Origin: Verrucomicrobiales bacterium
GTDB lineage: Bacteria; Verrucomicrobiota; Verrucomicrobiia; Limisphaerales; Palsa-1400
DNA: 38,653 bases
Direction: 5' to 3'
NCBI GenBank assembly: GCA_003138485.1
Contig: PLGF01000084.1
Location: 1-38,653, forward strand
The notes under the pieces are model-generated. The model saw nothing but the letters and a program-made list of their open reading frames with translations, made no database searches and had not been told where the DNA came from. The translations under genes were made by a program, and so were the position numbers. The first letter of the stretch is position 1. The number at the start of each line of letters is the position of its first letter. Of this stretch, positions 26,572 through 34,948 are shown piece after piece.

Positions 26572-27741
26572 TTACGAGGCCAGTTGGAGGAACGTCTCTC
26601 GAAGAGCCGCCAAATCGGCATCGAGCGCAAAGACGCTGGCATCCAATTGGGCGGTATGGGCCTGCCTGGCTCTAATCTCCGCGTCGCTAACCTGGGAAAA
26701 GAACGCTTCCAACGACTCCTCAAGCGGATGGGGGAATACCCAGCCGGACCCGAGCCGTCGCACATACTCGCCACCGGCGGTGTTATCCTCCACCAGAATG
26801 GGAACACCAAAGTAGCCCGCTTCATAGAGGCGGTTGGTGAGACACCACTTCGAGTTCAGGCCGGGACTGCACAAATCAAATCCCCAGCAAAGGTCCACCG
26901 AAGCGTAAAGGCGGGCCAAATCATCGGGATTGCGGTAAGGGCCTCCGTAGGTCACGTTGGGGGAATCGGCGATGACGGCCTCAAAGACCTCTCGCACCTC
27001 GTGGTTGGGGTACCCCCGCAAATCAAATTGGAGCCGATCGGGAAATGACGCCGCCAGACGGCGCATCATCTCCAAGCTCCTGCGGCAGCGCAACTGTCCA
27101 AAAAAACCGATCACCAGCCGCGGGGTCTCCTGGCGAACAGGCGCACGGCGCGCCAGGCCGGCCGCCGGATAAATCTTGTTTTCCAGCAGCAGCGACGGGG
27201 CCTGGCAATGCTGTTCCTCGCGGAGAAACTGGGACATGAAATGTTCCGACGTGTAAACCACCAGGTCCGTTCTCTTCAAACACCATCTTTCCAAGGCTCG
27301 CAGCGCGCGGCCCGTCTTGTCCTGCCGAAGCAGGACGGGTTGAATATCGGCAACTTCATAGACAATGCGGCACTTCATGCGCCGGAGCGTCCGGGCCAGA
27401 ATCGCCACCAGAAGGTTGTCAAGGTTGATGCAGTAAATAATATCGAGGTCGCCCGGCAGAAAGCGTCCGCGCAGCAGCTTTCCAAGCGCGGACGCCAGGG
27501 CGACCGCCCTTTTTCCGTACTGCGCGTCCTGGCTTTTTCCCAATGCATGGCCGGGAAACTGTTGGAGGAATTTGTTCACCAAATCCGTTTTGCGCTCCCG
27601 GTCAAAAGCCAGCCAGCGCACCGAGAAACCGAGGTCTGAAAACATCCTCATTCTCTTATGAAATCGGGCGTCGTGCAGGTCGTGGCTGAACACCAGGATT
27701 GAGGCACGGTTCTGAAGGGGTTGCGGTTTGGGAGTGGTCAT
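26572..27741 (-). CDS. glycosyltransferase, GT-B fold (GT4-like)
   Basis: The 389-residue product reads as a two-domain GT-B transferase. The N-terminal half has RASILVFSHDLHDARFHKR, VRWLAFDRE, DIIYCINLDNLLVAILA and KCRIVYEVADIQP. The C-terminal half has LVIGFFGQLRCRRSLEMM, NVTYGGPYRNPDDLARLYASVDLCWGFD and NRLYEAGYFGVPILVEDNTAGGEYV. The E in 'YEAGYFGVPI' takes the place of the donor-binding glutamate. It resembles group 1 transferases that start with 'VFSHDxxDARxxKR', seen in surface-polysaccharide clusters; the resemblance is from memory. The start at 27741 gives a 26-nt gap to the upstream glycosyltransferase, one of the largest inside this operon, and its stop lies 13 nt before the next transferase. 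Specificity is unknown. Confidence 0.85.
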   Translation of the reverse strand: MTTPKPQPLQNRASILVFSHDLHDARFHKRMRMFSDLGFSVRWLAFDRERKTDLVNKFLQQFPGHALGKSQDAQYGKRAVALASALGKLLRGRFLPGDLDIIYCINLDNLLVAILARTLRRMKCRIVYEVADIQPVLLRQDKTGRALRALERWCLKRTDLVVYTSEHFMSQFLREEQHCQAPSLLLENKIYPAAGLARRAPVRQETPRLVIGFFGQLRCRRSLEMMRRLAASFPDRLQFDLRGYPNHEVREVFEAVIADSPNVTYGGPYRNPDDLARLYASVDLCWGFDLCSPGLNSKWCLTNRLYEAGYFGVPILVEDNTAGGEYVRRLGSGWVFPHPLEESLEAFFSQVSDAEIRARQAHTAQLDASVFALDADLAALRETFLQLAS

Positions 27742-27767
27742 GGAGTCGCCGGGTATCGTAAGTTCGA

Positions 27768-28994
27768 CTACGCTTCCAACACGGCTTGCAATGCGGCCGC
27801 CTGATCGCGATTCCACCGGCGCGCGTATTCGGCGGCGCCAGACATTAAACGTTTGCACTCGTCGTCATCCTGCATAATGCGCTTCAGACTGGCGGCGAAT
27901 TCGTCCGCCGACGCCGCCACGGAAAACGCGCGGTTGGCGCCGTCCTCCACACCCAAGGCGGCGAACGGCGTGGCAACCAGCGCGCGCCCAAAGCCAAGCC
28001 CCTCGACCACCTTGATCTTCAGTCCGGTGCCTTCGTGCAAAGGTGCGATGACCGCCCTGGTATGGGCGTATAATGGAGCCAGGTCCGCGACGCGCCCCAA
28101 AAACGTAAAGGGCGGACGGTTGACCATCACATCCTTGATCATCCCCGCGACAACAACCTGTTCTGGCTTGAGCCAGGAAGCCATCTTCGGAAAGACTTCC
28201 CGCGCGAACCATTCCAGACCGGCCACATCGAAGGGGTGGCCTCTGGATATAAACAGGATCGTCTTGGAAGCCAAACCGGCCTCGACGGCCATGTCCGACG
28301 CTATCTCCACGGGGTGGCCGAATACCTTGGCATCCCGGACGCCGGCCTTTCGCATCGTTTCGGCGTCGTGCCTCTGAATGGCCAGAGCGGTGTCGGCGCG
28401 GTTCAGGGCCATCAACTCGTCCTGAGGGCTGATCTTTAACCACAACTTGGCCGGGGCGGCTGTCTTCCACGCGTCCCCCAGCGCGAAAACTTCGTGCGTG
28501 TCCACGAGCTTCCTGACTTGGCCGTCGAGCCGCAAAAGAGCGCGGCTCATAATTACAAATTGGGCGATGACCGCCCGGAAGTGATACCGCGTGTGCAATT
28601 GGTCTATCATCCCATCCAACGCCGGCTCGTAGTATCCATCCACTGGAACCCGCGCCATGAGCGCATCCTGCTTCGGGTCCCCGCTGCCCCAGCGGTACAA
28701 TCGGGAGCGATGCCAACTGCGCAGCCCGCCATGCTCGGGAATGACCCGCCGCGCCAGACGCTTGAACATCCATTTCCAGGAGCCTGGGCGATAAGGCTGG
28801 TAATGAATATCTTCGCCCCACCATTGCCGCATCGCGGCCATGTCGCCCGGAAGAAAATCCGTGTAAAGCAGGACGGGTTTCCAGCCTATCTCGCGCAGAG
28901 TCACAGCCAGATTGAGGAGGCGTTTCCGGTTGCCTCCCTCAGAGGGATGGGACGCGCATCCGGAAACAATTAAAACACAAGGCGGACGATTCAT
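27768..28994 (-). CDS. glycosyltransferase, GT4-like
   Basis: This 408-residue protein opens with CVLIVSGCASHPSEGGNRKRLLNLAVTLREIGW, a typical acceptor-side 'GNR.R...L...L...G' pattern. The donor side has TILFISRGHPFDVAGLEWFAREVFPKM, PFTFLGRVADLAPLYAHTRAVIAPLHEGTGLKIKVVEGLGFGRALVATPFAALGVEDG. The 'PLxEGTGLKIKVVEGLGFGRALVAT' block is diagnostic of GT4 enzymes of the Glyco_trans_1_4 type. It should add one sugar to the lipid-linked repeat. ATG 28994 (family start MNRPPCVLIVSG) follows the upstream SDR stop by 11 nt; an in-frame ATG at 29039 would add 15 residues overlapping that gene. Donor sugar unknown. Confidence 0.87.
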   Translation of the reverse strand: MNRPPCVLIVSGCASHPSEGGNRKRLLNLAVTLREIGWKPVLLYTDFLPGDMAAMRQWWGEDIHYQPYRPGSWKWMFKRLARRVIPEHGGLRSWHRSRLYRWGSGDPKQDALMARVPVDGYYEPALDGMIDQLHTRYHFRAVIAQFVIMSRALLRLDGQVRKLVDTHEVFALGDAWKTAAPAKLWLKISPQDELMALNRADTALAIQRHDAETMRKAGVRDAKVFGHPVEIASDMAVEAGLASKTILFISRGHPFDVAGLEWFAREVFPKMASWLKPEQVVVAGMIKDVMVNRPPFTFLGRVADLAPLYAHTRAVIAPLHEGTGLKIKVVEGLGFGRALVATPFAALGVEDGANRAFSVAASADEFAASLKRIMQDDDECKRLMSGAAEYARRWNRDQAAALQAVLEA

Positions 28995-29005
28995 ATCCTG
29001 GTCAA

Positions 29006-30085
29006 TCACTGACGAGCAAACCCGGCGAAGCGCAACCACTGCCCGGTTTGCGCCATTGCCGCGTCGAAAGAGAACCTGTTCAGAGAGCCAAAGGCGCGGG
29101 TGAACTTCTCCGTAGGCGGTTTATGCAGCGTATTCTGCAAGTGCCAATCACTTTGGGTAACGTTCGGCGCTCCCACGGGAGCCAGGCCGGAATCGGGCGG
29201 GGCCTTCTGCAACAGGGAAAGCAGGCGTTTGATGCGCTGTTTGGCTGGCTTGCTCAACGCCTTCTTGATCCGCTTGCCAACCTGCGTCTGCTTGATGCCA
29301 TCCAACCGGCCCAAAAGGGACTGGCGGAACTCCAGAGCCGCAAGCTGGTGAACCTCCGCGAACTCGATCCCCAGTTCCCGCGCCAGCGCCTGGTAATAAT
29401 CGCTCCAAGTGTGGACCTCATCATCGGCGACATTGTAACAGCCGCTGGCCGCCGGGGTGTGTTCGACAACGCCAAGGATTGAGTGAAACAAATTATCCAG
29501 GTAGATGAGATTGCAGATGCCGCGGCCCTCTCCGAGCAAAAATGCGCTGCCGGCCGCCATTTGCCTGGCTGGCCCGACTACCCAAGGGGACCGCGGCCCC
29601 CAAATCAGTCCCGGACGCAGGATGACGCACGCGACGCGCGTGTCGCGAAATCGCTCCCGAAGCGCCTGCTCGGCGGCTATCTTGCCGCGCGCATACTCCA
29701 TCCAATGCCCGGTCACAGGCGGGGAATCATCGTGCAAGCCCGCGTCTTCCATCCGGCCAAAAACCTCCGCTGAACTCAGGTGAATGAACAGGGGAACCTT
29801 CCGGGCCGCGCAGGCGTCGAACATGGCTACCGCGGGTCCGGCCAAGTCGCCGAAATCACCCAAAGTCAGATTCACGACCGCGTCGCAGTTGGCTATGGCA
29901 GGCCCAAGCTCCTCCACGATGCCCGCGTCAGCGCGGCGCCAGCAGGGACCAAACCGCGCAAGCCGGGCGGCGCCCTTGAAGGACCTGATTACAGGGACCA
30001 CCTCGACCGCGCCGGTCAAAGTTGCAAACTCAACGAACCGGGCGCCAACAAAACCCCCGGCTCCCAAGACAGCGATGCGCTTCAT
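29006..30085 (-). CDS. NAD-dependent epimerase/dehydratase (extended SDR), copy A
   Basis: A 359-residue extended short-chain dehydrogenase with cofactor loop VLGAGGFVGAR (6-16), SSAEVFG (104-110) and catalytic Y131-x3-K135 (YARGK), followed by RPGLIWGPRSPWV and a Rossmann-type substrate domain. Such enzymes epimerise, dehydrate or reduce nucleotide sugars. It carries a C-terminal extension of about 90 residues (from about 270: basic 'KRIKKALSKPAKQRIKRLL', then DWHLQNT...KF...WLRFAGFA) that is shared with the second SDR at 32332-33501 and is not normal for the family. The two are clear paralogues. Its ATG overlaps the upstream Gfo/Idh/MocA gene as ATGA. Probably it works with the adjacent oxidoreductases to make one unusual sugar; the exact reaction is unknown. 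Confidence 0.88.
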   Translation of the reverse strand: MKRIAVLGAGGFVGARFVEFATLTGAVEVVPVIRSFKGAARLARFGPCWRRADAGIVEELGPAIANCDAVVNLTLGDFGDLAGPAVAMFDACAARKVPLFIHLSSAEVFGRMEDAGLHDDSPPVTGHWMEYARGKIAAEQALRERFRDTRVACVILRPGLIWGPRSPWVVGPARQMAAGSAFLLGEGRGICNLIYLDNLFHSILGVVEHTPAASGCYNVADDEVHTWSDYYQALARELGIEFAEVHQLAALEFRQSLLGRLDGIKQTQVGKRIKKALSKPAKQRIKRLLSLLQKAPPDSGLAPVGAPNVTQSDWHLQNTLHKPPTEKFTRAFGSLNRFSFDAAMAQTGQWLRFAGFARQ

Positions 30086-31188
30086 TGTTTGGCTCCATTT
30101 CTCCAATGCCGCCGCGCCGCGGCGGTTTGTTCTTCCGCGGACAGCCAGGGCTGCGGCAGAGGCGCCGCGCTGGCATAAGCGGCTTCTATCTGCGCGGCCA
30201 CCGTTAAAGCCGCCCGGCCGTCCACCGGCACAGGTTCGCCGAGCGCGACCGCGCGCAGAAATTGAATCCACTGCATGTAAATACAATCCTCGTAAACCCG
30301 CGGCGCCTTGGTGGTTGGCGCCGGCGCCTTGAGGGAAGCCGGCCAGCTTGACCGGCAGGGGCGGCGCTCCCATGCGCCTTGGGCGCGTCGAAGCTCGATC
30401 CAGCGAAACTCATTCGGATCAACCCTCATCTCTCCAAAACTGCCTTTGATATGCAAGCCGTTCGCAGTCTCCTGGTCCCAGCTCAATTGCATGACCCCTC
30501 TGACCTCTTTTCCCGCCAGCTTGACACGGCAGTTTCCCTCCACTCCGCCGGCCAATGCGTCATCCTCCGCCCCAACCACGGACATCGGCCCGAACAACCA
30601 CAGCAGAGAGTCAAGCACATGGACTCCCTTGTCCATCAACACCCCGCCCCCGCCCGCTTCCCGCCGAAAAGGCGCGTCGGAGGCGATGGGCCATTGATAC
30701 ACGCCTCCTTCGTGGCAGCGAAACTCAACCTGCCCGCCCAAATCACCGGCCCGCAGCATCGCCCCGGCCGTCGCCAGCGAGGGAAAAAACCGCCGCGTCA
30801 GACCGACCATCAGGATCAGACCCAGGCGCTCGGACATCCCGGCCAATTCCGTCACATCCTTCACACTTGTGGCCAGCGGCTTCTCACACAGGACATGACA
30901 CCCATTGGAGAACGCGGCCTCGACATGGGCGCGATGCAGGCCGGGAGGCGAGGCGACGAGGGCGGCCTCCGCGCCGGCGGACCGGAACGCCGCGGCTGCG
31001 TCCTCAAAGCAAACCGCCTCCGGGAATACGCGCTTGAAACGGGCCATCCGCTCCTTCGAGCGGTCCACCAAAGCTGTCACGCGCACCGCGCCCTGGCGCG
31101 TCAAACGACGCAGCGACGGAACGTGCAATTCATCAATGACCGCGCCGCAACCAATGATGGCCAACTTTAAAGGCTTAATTGCTGACAT
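30082..31188 (-). CDS. Gfo/Idh/MocA-family oxidoreductase, copy A
   Basis: The 368-residue product has the family's N-terminal Rossmann domain (LAIIGCGAVIDELHVPSL), ALVDRSKER, the active-site EKP motif (E102-K103-P104 in HVLCEKPLATS) and a C-terminal domain with GGGGVLMDKGVHVLD (D186 and H190 as likely catalytic residues). Family members oxidise or reduce ring hydroxyls of sugars, often nucleotide-sugar uronates, using bound NAD(P). ATG 31188 was chosen because beta-1 starts seven residues later; it lies 16 nt after the stop of the paralogue at 31205-32338. Both copies end in a similar QPWL..(E)Q......HWR motif, so they arose by duplication. The stop overlaps the SDR copy A start. Confidence 0.9.
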   Translation of the reverse strand: MSAIKPLKLAIIGCGAVIDELHVPSLRRLTRQGAVRVTALVDRSKERMARFKRVFPEAVCFEDAAAAFRSAGAEAALVASPPGLHRAHVEAAFSNGCHVLCEKPLATSVKDVTELAGMSERLGLILMVGLTRRFFPSLATAGAMLRAGDLGGQVEFRCHEGGVYQWPIASDAPFRREAGGGGVLMDKGVHVLDSLLWLFGPMSVVGAEDDALAGGVEGNCRVKLAGKEVRGVMQLSWDQETANGLHIKGSFGEMRVDPNEFRWIELRRAQGAWERRPCRSSWPASLKAPAPTTKAPRVYEDCIYMQWIQFLRAVALGEPVPVDGRAALTVAAQIEAAYASAAPLPQPWLSAEEQTAAARRHWRNGAKQ

Positions 31189-31204
31189 AGAATAACGAAA
31201 GGGG

Positions 31205-32338
31205 CTATCTGTTGCCGGCGCACTGGGACAATTCATTCACGCCCTCGGAGGACCGCCAATGCGATGCCAGGGTCGCGCGCTGTTCCGCGGGCGGCAGCCA
31301 CGGCTGCTCCAGCGGCGTGGCCTGCTCATAAGCCTCCATGACCAATCGCAACACTTCCAGGCCGTCCGCTCCCGAAGCTATCGGCCGCTCTCCCAAATGA
31401 ATCGACCGCAAGACGGACACCAGTTGCATAAGGATGCACTCTGAAAAGTTGGCGGGCCTGAACAGCTTCGGCCGCGTCAGAGCCAGATCATTGGGCCAGC
31501 ACGCCTGGGCCTCCAGTTTCCTCCAACCCGCCCCGTTCCCTTTGCGCCGCGTCCAAACCGCGTCAATGGGCGAAATCGGCAGCCATAACTCATCCGCGGC
31601 GCTGGAGATGTGAAACCCGTTGTTCAGTGGCGCCTCCCAACTGACTTGGAGGAAACCCCGGCTGCCGGGAAAAGCCAGTTCCAGCGCCGCATTGGATTCG
31701 ACGCAGCCGCCCTGGTTCGCGTCGTCCGCCGACCGCAAGAGCCGCCCCGATCCGAAGATGTGGCAGAGCATATCCAACGCGTGAATCCCCTTGTCGATCA
31801 AGACCCCGCCGCCCCCTGTGTCGCGGCGGAATTGCGACGCGCTGGCCAGGGGCCAATCAAAAACCGACCCTTCGCGGTAAACAAATTCCAGCGGGCCTGA
31901 GCCGGCATTGTCCTTTGCCCAGGCTCGCGCCACCGCCACCGCCGGATAGAAGCGCCGCATCATTCCCACCGCGAAAAGGCGCCCCTTTTTCCGGGCCAGC
32001 TCGGCCATCTTCTGGGCCGCGGCGACCGAATGCGCCACCGGCTTTTCGCATAGGACATGACAATTGTGCTCGAAAGCAACGGCGGCATGGCCGGCATGGA
32101 AGGCGGGTGGCGAGGCGATAATCGCCAAATCCAGCTTCCCAACGGCTTCGAAGGCCGCCGGAATGTCGGCAAATGCCTTGGCGTGCCGGAACCATCCCAA
32201 GGCCGCGGCGCGCCGCCGTTCTGTCGTGTCCACCAATGCGCAGACACGCAGCCAGCCTCGCCCTTCCAGCTCCTTCAACGGCGCGCGATAGAGATGTTCC
32301 AGCGCGGCCCCGCAACCCACAAATACAACGTTTACCAT
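31205..32338 (-). CDS. Gfo/Idh/MocA-family oxidoreductase, copy B
   Basis: This 377-residue paralogue of the next gene has VVFVGCGAALEHLYRAPL at the N-terminus, ALVDTTERR, the EKP motif at 98-100 (HVLCEKPVAHS) and GGGGVLIDKGIHALD with D182 and H186. The cofactor is NAD(P), the likely substrate an activated or lipid-linked sugar. The gene starts 7 nt inside the end of the SDR copy B gene, so it is translationally coupled to that SDR just as copy A is coupled to SDR copy A. Keeping both copies, each beside an SDR, suggests two different oxidoreduction steps rather than redundancy. Specific substrates cannot be read from the sequence. Confidence 0.9.
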   Translation of the reverse strand: MVNVVFVGCGAALEHLYRAPLKELEGRGWLRVCALVDTTERRRAAALGWFRHAKAFADIPAAFEAVGKLDLAIIASPPAFHAGHAAVAFEHNCHVLCEKPVAHSVAAAQKMAELARKKGRLFAVGMMRRFYPAVAVARAWAKDNAGSGPLEFVYREGSVFDWPLASASQFRRDTGGGGVLIDKGIHALDMLCHIFGSGRLLRSADDANQGGCVESNAALELAFPGSRGFLQVSWEAPLNNGFHISSAADELWLPISPIDAVWTRRKGNGAGWRKLEAQACWPNDLALTRPKLFRPANFSECILMQLVSVLRSIHLGERPIASGADGLEVLRLVMEAYEQATPLEQPWLPPAEQRATLASHWRSSEGVNELSQCAGNR

Positions 32339-33501
32339 ATATGTGTAGAATCGAATGGTCCGGACTCCCCGTTAGCCGCGGCATATCCGGCAAAGCGAAG
32401 CCAGGACGCGGTCGAGTCCAGCGCGCTTTCGGTTGACTCCAGTTCCACGGGTCCATAATCCCGGAAGAATTTCTTCATCGGCAGGCGAAATGTGGTGTTC
32501 TGCAGCGCCCAATGCTCGCGAGTCAGACGCGGCGCGGACTTGGGCTCCGGCTGCAATCCGCCAGGGGGAAACGGCTCCCCTTTGACGACTTTCTTGGCCG
32601 CGGCCTTCACGCCAAGCCCGACCCGCGGAAGGCACCACTTGGCCACGCGGTACAAAGGCTTTCTCTGCAAACACCACTCCAGCGCCAGCTTCGGCGTCAG
32701 CGGCAGGCGCGCATCGGGCCACGTCCTCACATGCGTCTCTGGATATCCAAGCCTCTTGCAAAGTCCCTGGTAATACTGGCTCCAAGTCACCGCCTCCGGA
32801 TCTCCCACGTTATAGAAACCCGACGGGCCTGTGTGCGAGCCATGCACGGCCAACATCATTTGGACCAGATTATCCACATGCACCAGGTTGGCTATTCCCC
32901 TCCCGGAGTTGGATAGGCAGACCGAACCCCGCGAAAGTTGCTCGCCCACCATCCCGGACCATTGTGAGAAGGGACCCCATATCAAGCCGGGTCGAAGCGC
33001 CACGATGCGCATCGATTTGGCATCGCCCATCACGCTTCGCAGGAACACCTCGCTCTCAGCCTTGCCGCGCGCGTAGAGCATCCAATTCCTCGTGTCGGGA
33101 GGAGAGTCGTCATGCAACCCGGGCGAGTTCGCGCGGCCATACACCACGGCCGAACTCAAATGGATCATCAATTTGCAGCGCGCCGCCAGGGCCGCCTCGT
33201 AAGCTGTCCGCGTCTCGCGCAGCACTTGCGAGACATCCCCATTGACCGCGTTCACAACCGTGTCGCAGTCTGATAAAGCCTCCGCCAGCTCCTTCGTCCG
33301 GGAAGTGTTCACCACCCGCACTTCCATCGGATGGCTGCTCAGTCGCGCCAGCGACTTTGCGGAACGGACGATCCCGACGCCTTTGACTTGCGAACAGCCG
33401 CGGAGAACCCGCATCAGCCGCGCGCCCACGAATCCGCCCGCGCCCAGGACGGCAACCCTGCTGACTCGAAAACCAGAATCATTGATTGGGGATACACTCA
33501 T
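32332..33501 (-). CDS. NAD-dependent epimerase/dehydratase (extended SDR), copy B
   Basis: A 389-residue extended SDR with VLGAGGFVGARLMR (18-31), HLSSAVVYG (114-122) and Y143-x3-K147 (YARGK), then RPGLIWGPFSQWSGM and ANLVHVDNLVQMMLA. The C-terminal part from about 275 contains basic residues (KAAAKKVVKGE) and ends with REHWALQNT...KKFFRDYG...WLRFAGYA, the same extension as SDR copy A. Extended SDRs of this kind modify nucleotide sugars. The predicted start MSVSPINDSG is ten residues longer than copy A's; ATG 33501 follows the ligase stop by 21 nt without a visible Shine-Dalgarno. With the adjacent Gfo/Idh/MocA gene it forms the first half of a mirror-image four-gene cassette. Confidence 0.88.
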   Translation of the reverse strand: MSVSPINDSGFRVSRVAVLGAGGFVGARLMRVLRGCSQVKGVGIVRSAKSLARLSSHPMEVRVVNTSRTKELAEALSDCDTVVNAVNGDVSQVLRETRTAYEAALAARCKLMIHLSSAVVYGRANSPGLHDDSPPDTRNWMLYARGKAESEVFLRSVMGDAKSMRIVALRPGLIWGPFSQWSGMVGEQLSRGSVCLSNSGRGIANLVHVDNLVQMMLAVHGSHTGPSGFYNVGDPEAVTWSQYYQGLCKRLGYPETHVRTWPDARLPLTPKLALEWCLQRKPLYRVAKWCLPRVGLGVKAAAKKVVKGEPFPPGGLQPEPKSAPRLTREHWALQNTTFRLPMKKFFRDYGPVELESTESALDSTASWLRFAGYAAANGESGPFDSTHIW

Positions 33502-33522
33502 AAATTCAGCCCGAAAGTCAGA

Positions 33523-34941
33523 TCATGTCAGGGCCGGCGCCATCGCCGGAGGGCGATGCGGGCCTATTCTCGAAGCGGCGGTGCGAGCCTTCAGTAAAGG
33601 GACGCCTTCGACCAAACCGATGGCCAGCCAGAAGCACGGAAAATAAAACTCATGCAGAAACGCGGCTTGGAACAGGTAGGCCACAAGCAAAGGAAACACC
33701 CAGATTCGCTCCGGGGTTGTCCACGCCTTGCGCAATAACACGGCGAACCACGCGAGCATGAGGACAACTCCAATGCTTCCCAGTTCGACCAGTGTTCCAA
33801 TGTAGATGCTATGAGGAAGAATATCCTCACCGTAAAGCCGGCCAATGACCAGTTTGAAATTGTCCAGCCCGCACCCGATGATCGGATGCTCCCAAAACAA
33901 CTTGAGCGCGCCGACCCAAATGTCCAACCGCTCAGAGCCTCGGTCCGCGGTAATCGTGCCAAAGCGCGAGAGTATCGTTCCAAAAAGGTTGGGAACCAGA
34001 ATCGCCGCGGCCACTACAGGAACCAGCGCCAGCAGAAGCAGGCCCAAAACGCGCAACAATTGCTTTTGGCAAATGCCAACCATGACGATTCCCACGACCG
34101 CCGCCAGGATCGCCGCGCGGAATCCGCAAAGCCCAAGGCCCACAACCAGCAACGGCAACACGCAGATCAACCCCCACCTCAGCCAGCGCGCGGTGTCCTT
34201 GCCCGCCAACCAAGCCACCCCGCCGAAAATTCCAAACAGCTCCCAGGCGGAAAATGGATCGGGCGCTATCAGGGAATAGAACCGCCCGCCGGACCCTATT
34301 TCCCCAACGCCGTGAAACCAATTTCGCAGGCTGGCCAGACTTCCAATGACACACCCTATGGTTACCATCAGGATGAGTTTGCGACGGAAAACCGGGTCTC
34401 TCAGCCCGGATACCAGGAACGCAACGAACATGGGCGCCAGCGCCTGGGCAACATAACTGTCCAAACCGACAAAAATCTGCTCCGCCCAAATCAGGCCCGC
34501 CACGCTCCATAAACAAAACGCAAGGCCGGGGAGCGAGAACTGCCATTTCCAACGGCATATATCACGCTTCAATACAATCAACACCGCCGCGCCCAGCATG
34601 AGCGCGAAGCCTGTGCCAAAGGCTTTGGTAATTGGCGTCGTCAGGGCATAACAATACAACGGCGCGTAAGGGTCCCGGAAAAAGCCGTACACGACAACCA
34701 TTCCACAAATCGCAAAAAGAATCAGCGTGCGAACCGGCGAATTCCCCCCCCCTGCCGCGAGTTTCTGACTGACCGCCATCAATACCAAACCCATCGCCAG
34801 CACCGCGATTGGCAGCGCCGGTCCCTCGGAGGCGGAACGATCCCCCGGCCAGGTGCCGGTGCGGACCGCCTCTCCGTGACGCTTCGAGCGTGGAATGGGC
34901 TGCAAATTGGAAGTCATAGATTCTGAATCCGAGTCCACCAT
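33523..34941 (-). CDS. O-antigen ligase/polymerase (Wzy_C superfamily) membrane protein
   Basis: This polytopic membrane protein of about 472 residues has ten to twelve hydrophobic segments (for example LPIAVLAMGLVLMAV, TLILFAICGMVVVYGFF, LLLLALVPVVAAAILV). The signature periplasmic region is RGSERLDIWVGALKLFWEHPIIGCGLDNF, then HSIYIGTLVELGSIGVVL. This Wzy_C/WaaL pattern marks enzymes that polymerise lipid-linked repeat units or ligate a finished glycan to an acceptor. Only one such protein is present, so it could be the Wzy polymerase paired with the flippase in this locus, or a ligase. The first 45 residues are hydrophilic and cytoplasmic. ATG 34941 is preferred; GTG 34947 is possible and sits 1 nt after the upstream stop. 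Confidence 0.88.
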   Translation of the reverse strand: MVDSDSESMTSNLQPIPRSKRHGEAVRTGTWPGDRSASEGPALPIAVLAMGLVLMAVSQKLAAGGGNSPVRTLILFAICGMVVVYGFFRDPYAPLYCYALTTPITKAFGTGFALMLGAAVLIVLKRDICRWKWQFSLPGLAFCLWSVAGLIWAEQIFVGLDSYVAQALAPMFVAFLVSGLRDPVFRRKLILMVTIGCVIGSLASLRNWFHGVGEIGSGGRFYSLIAPDPFSAWELFGIFGGVAWLAGKDTARWLRWGLICVLPLLVVGLGLCGFRAAILAAVVGIVMVGICQKQLLRVLGLLLLALVPVVAAAILVPNLFGTILSRFGTITADRGSERLDIWVGALKLFWEHPIIGCGLDNFKLVIGRLYGEDILPHSIYIGTLVELGSIGVVLMLAWFAVLLRKAWTTPERIWVFPLLVAYLFQAAFLHEFYFPCFWLAIGLVEGVPLLKARTAASRIGPHRPPAMAPALT

Positions 34942-34948
34942 GTCCACA

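Noticed and set aside
26559-26825. N-terminal extension of the WcaI-like glycosyltransferase
   Set aside because: It overlaps the neighbouring glycosyltransferase in another frame and has no GT features; the fold starts at MRVQIITNLFAP.
30086-30373. N-terminal extension of SDR copy A
   Set aside because: It lies within the well-supported Gfo/Idh/MocA gene and the Rossmann fold begins at ATG 30085 with MKRIAVLGAGG.
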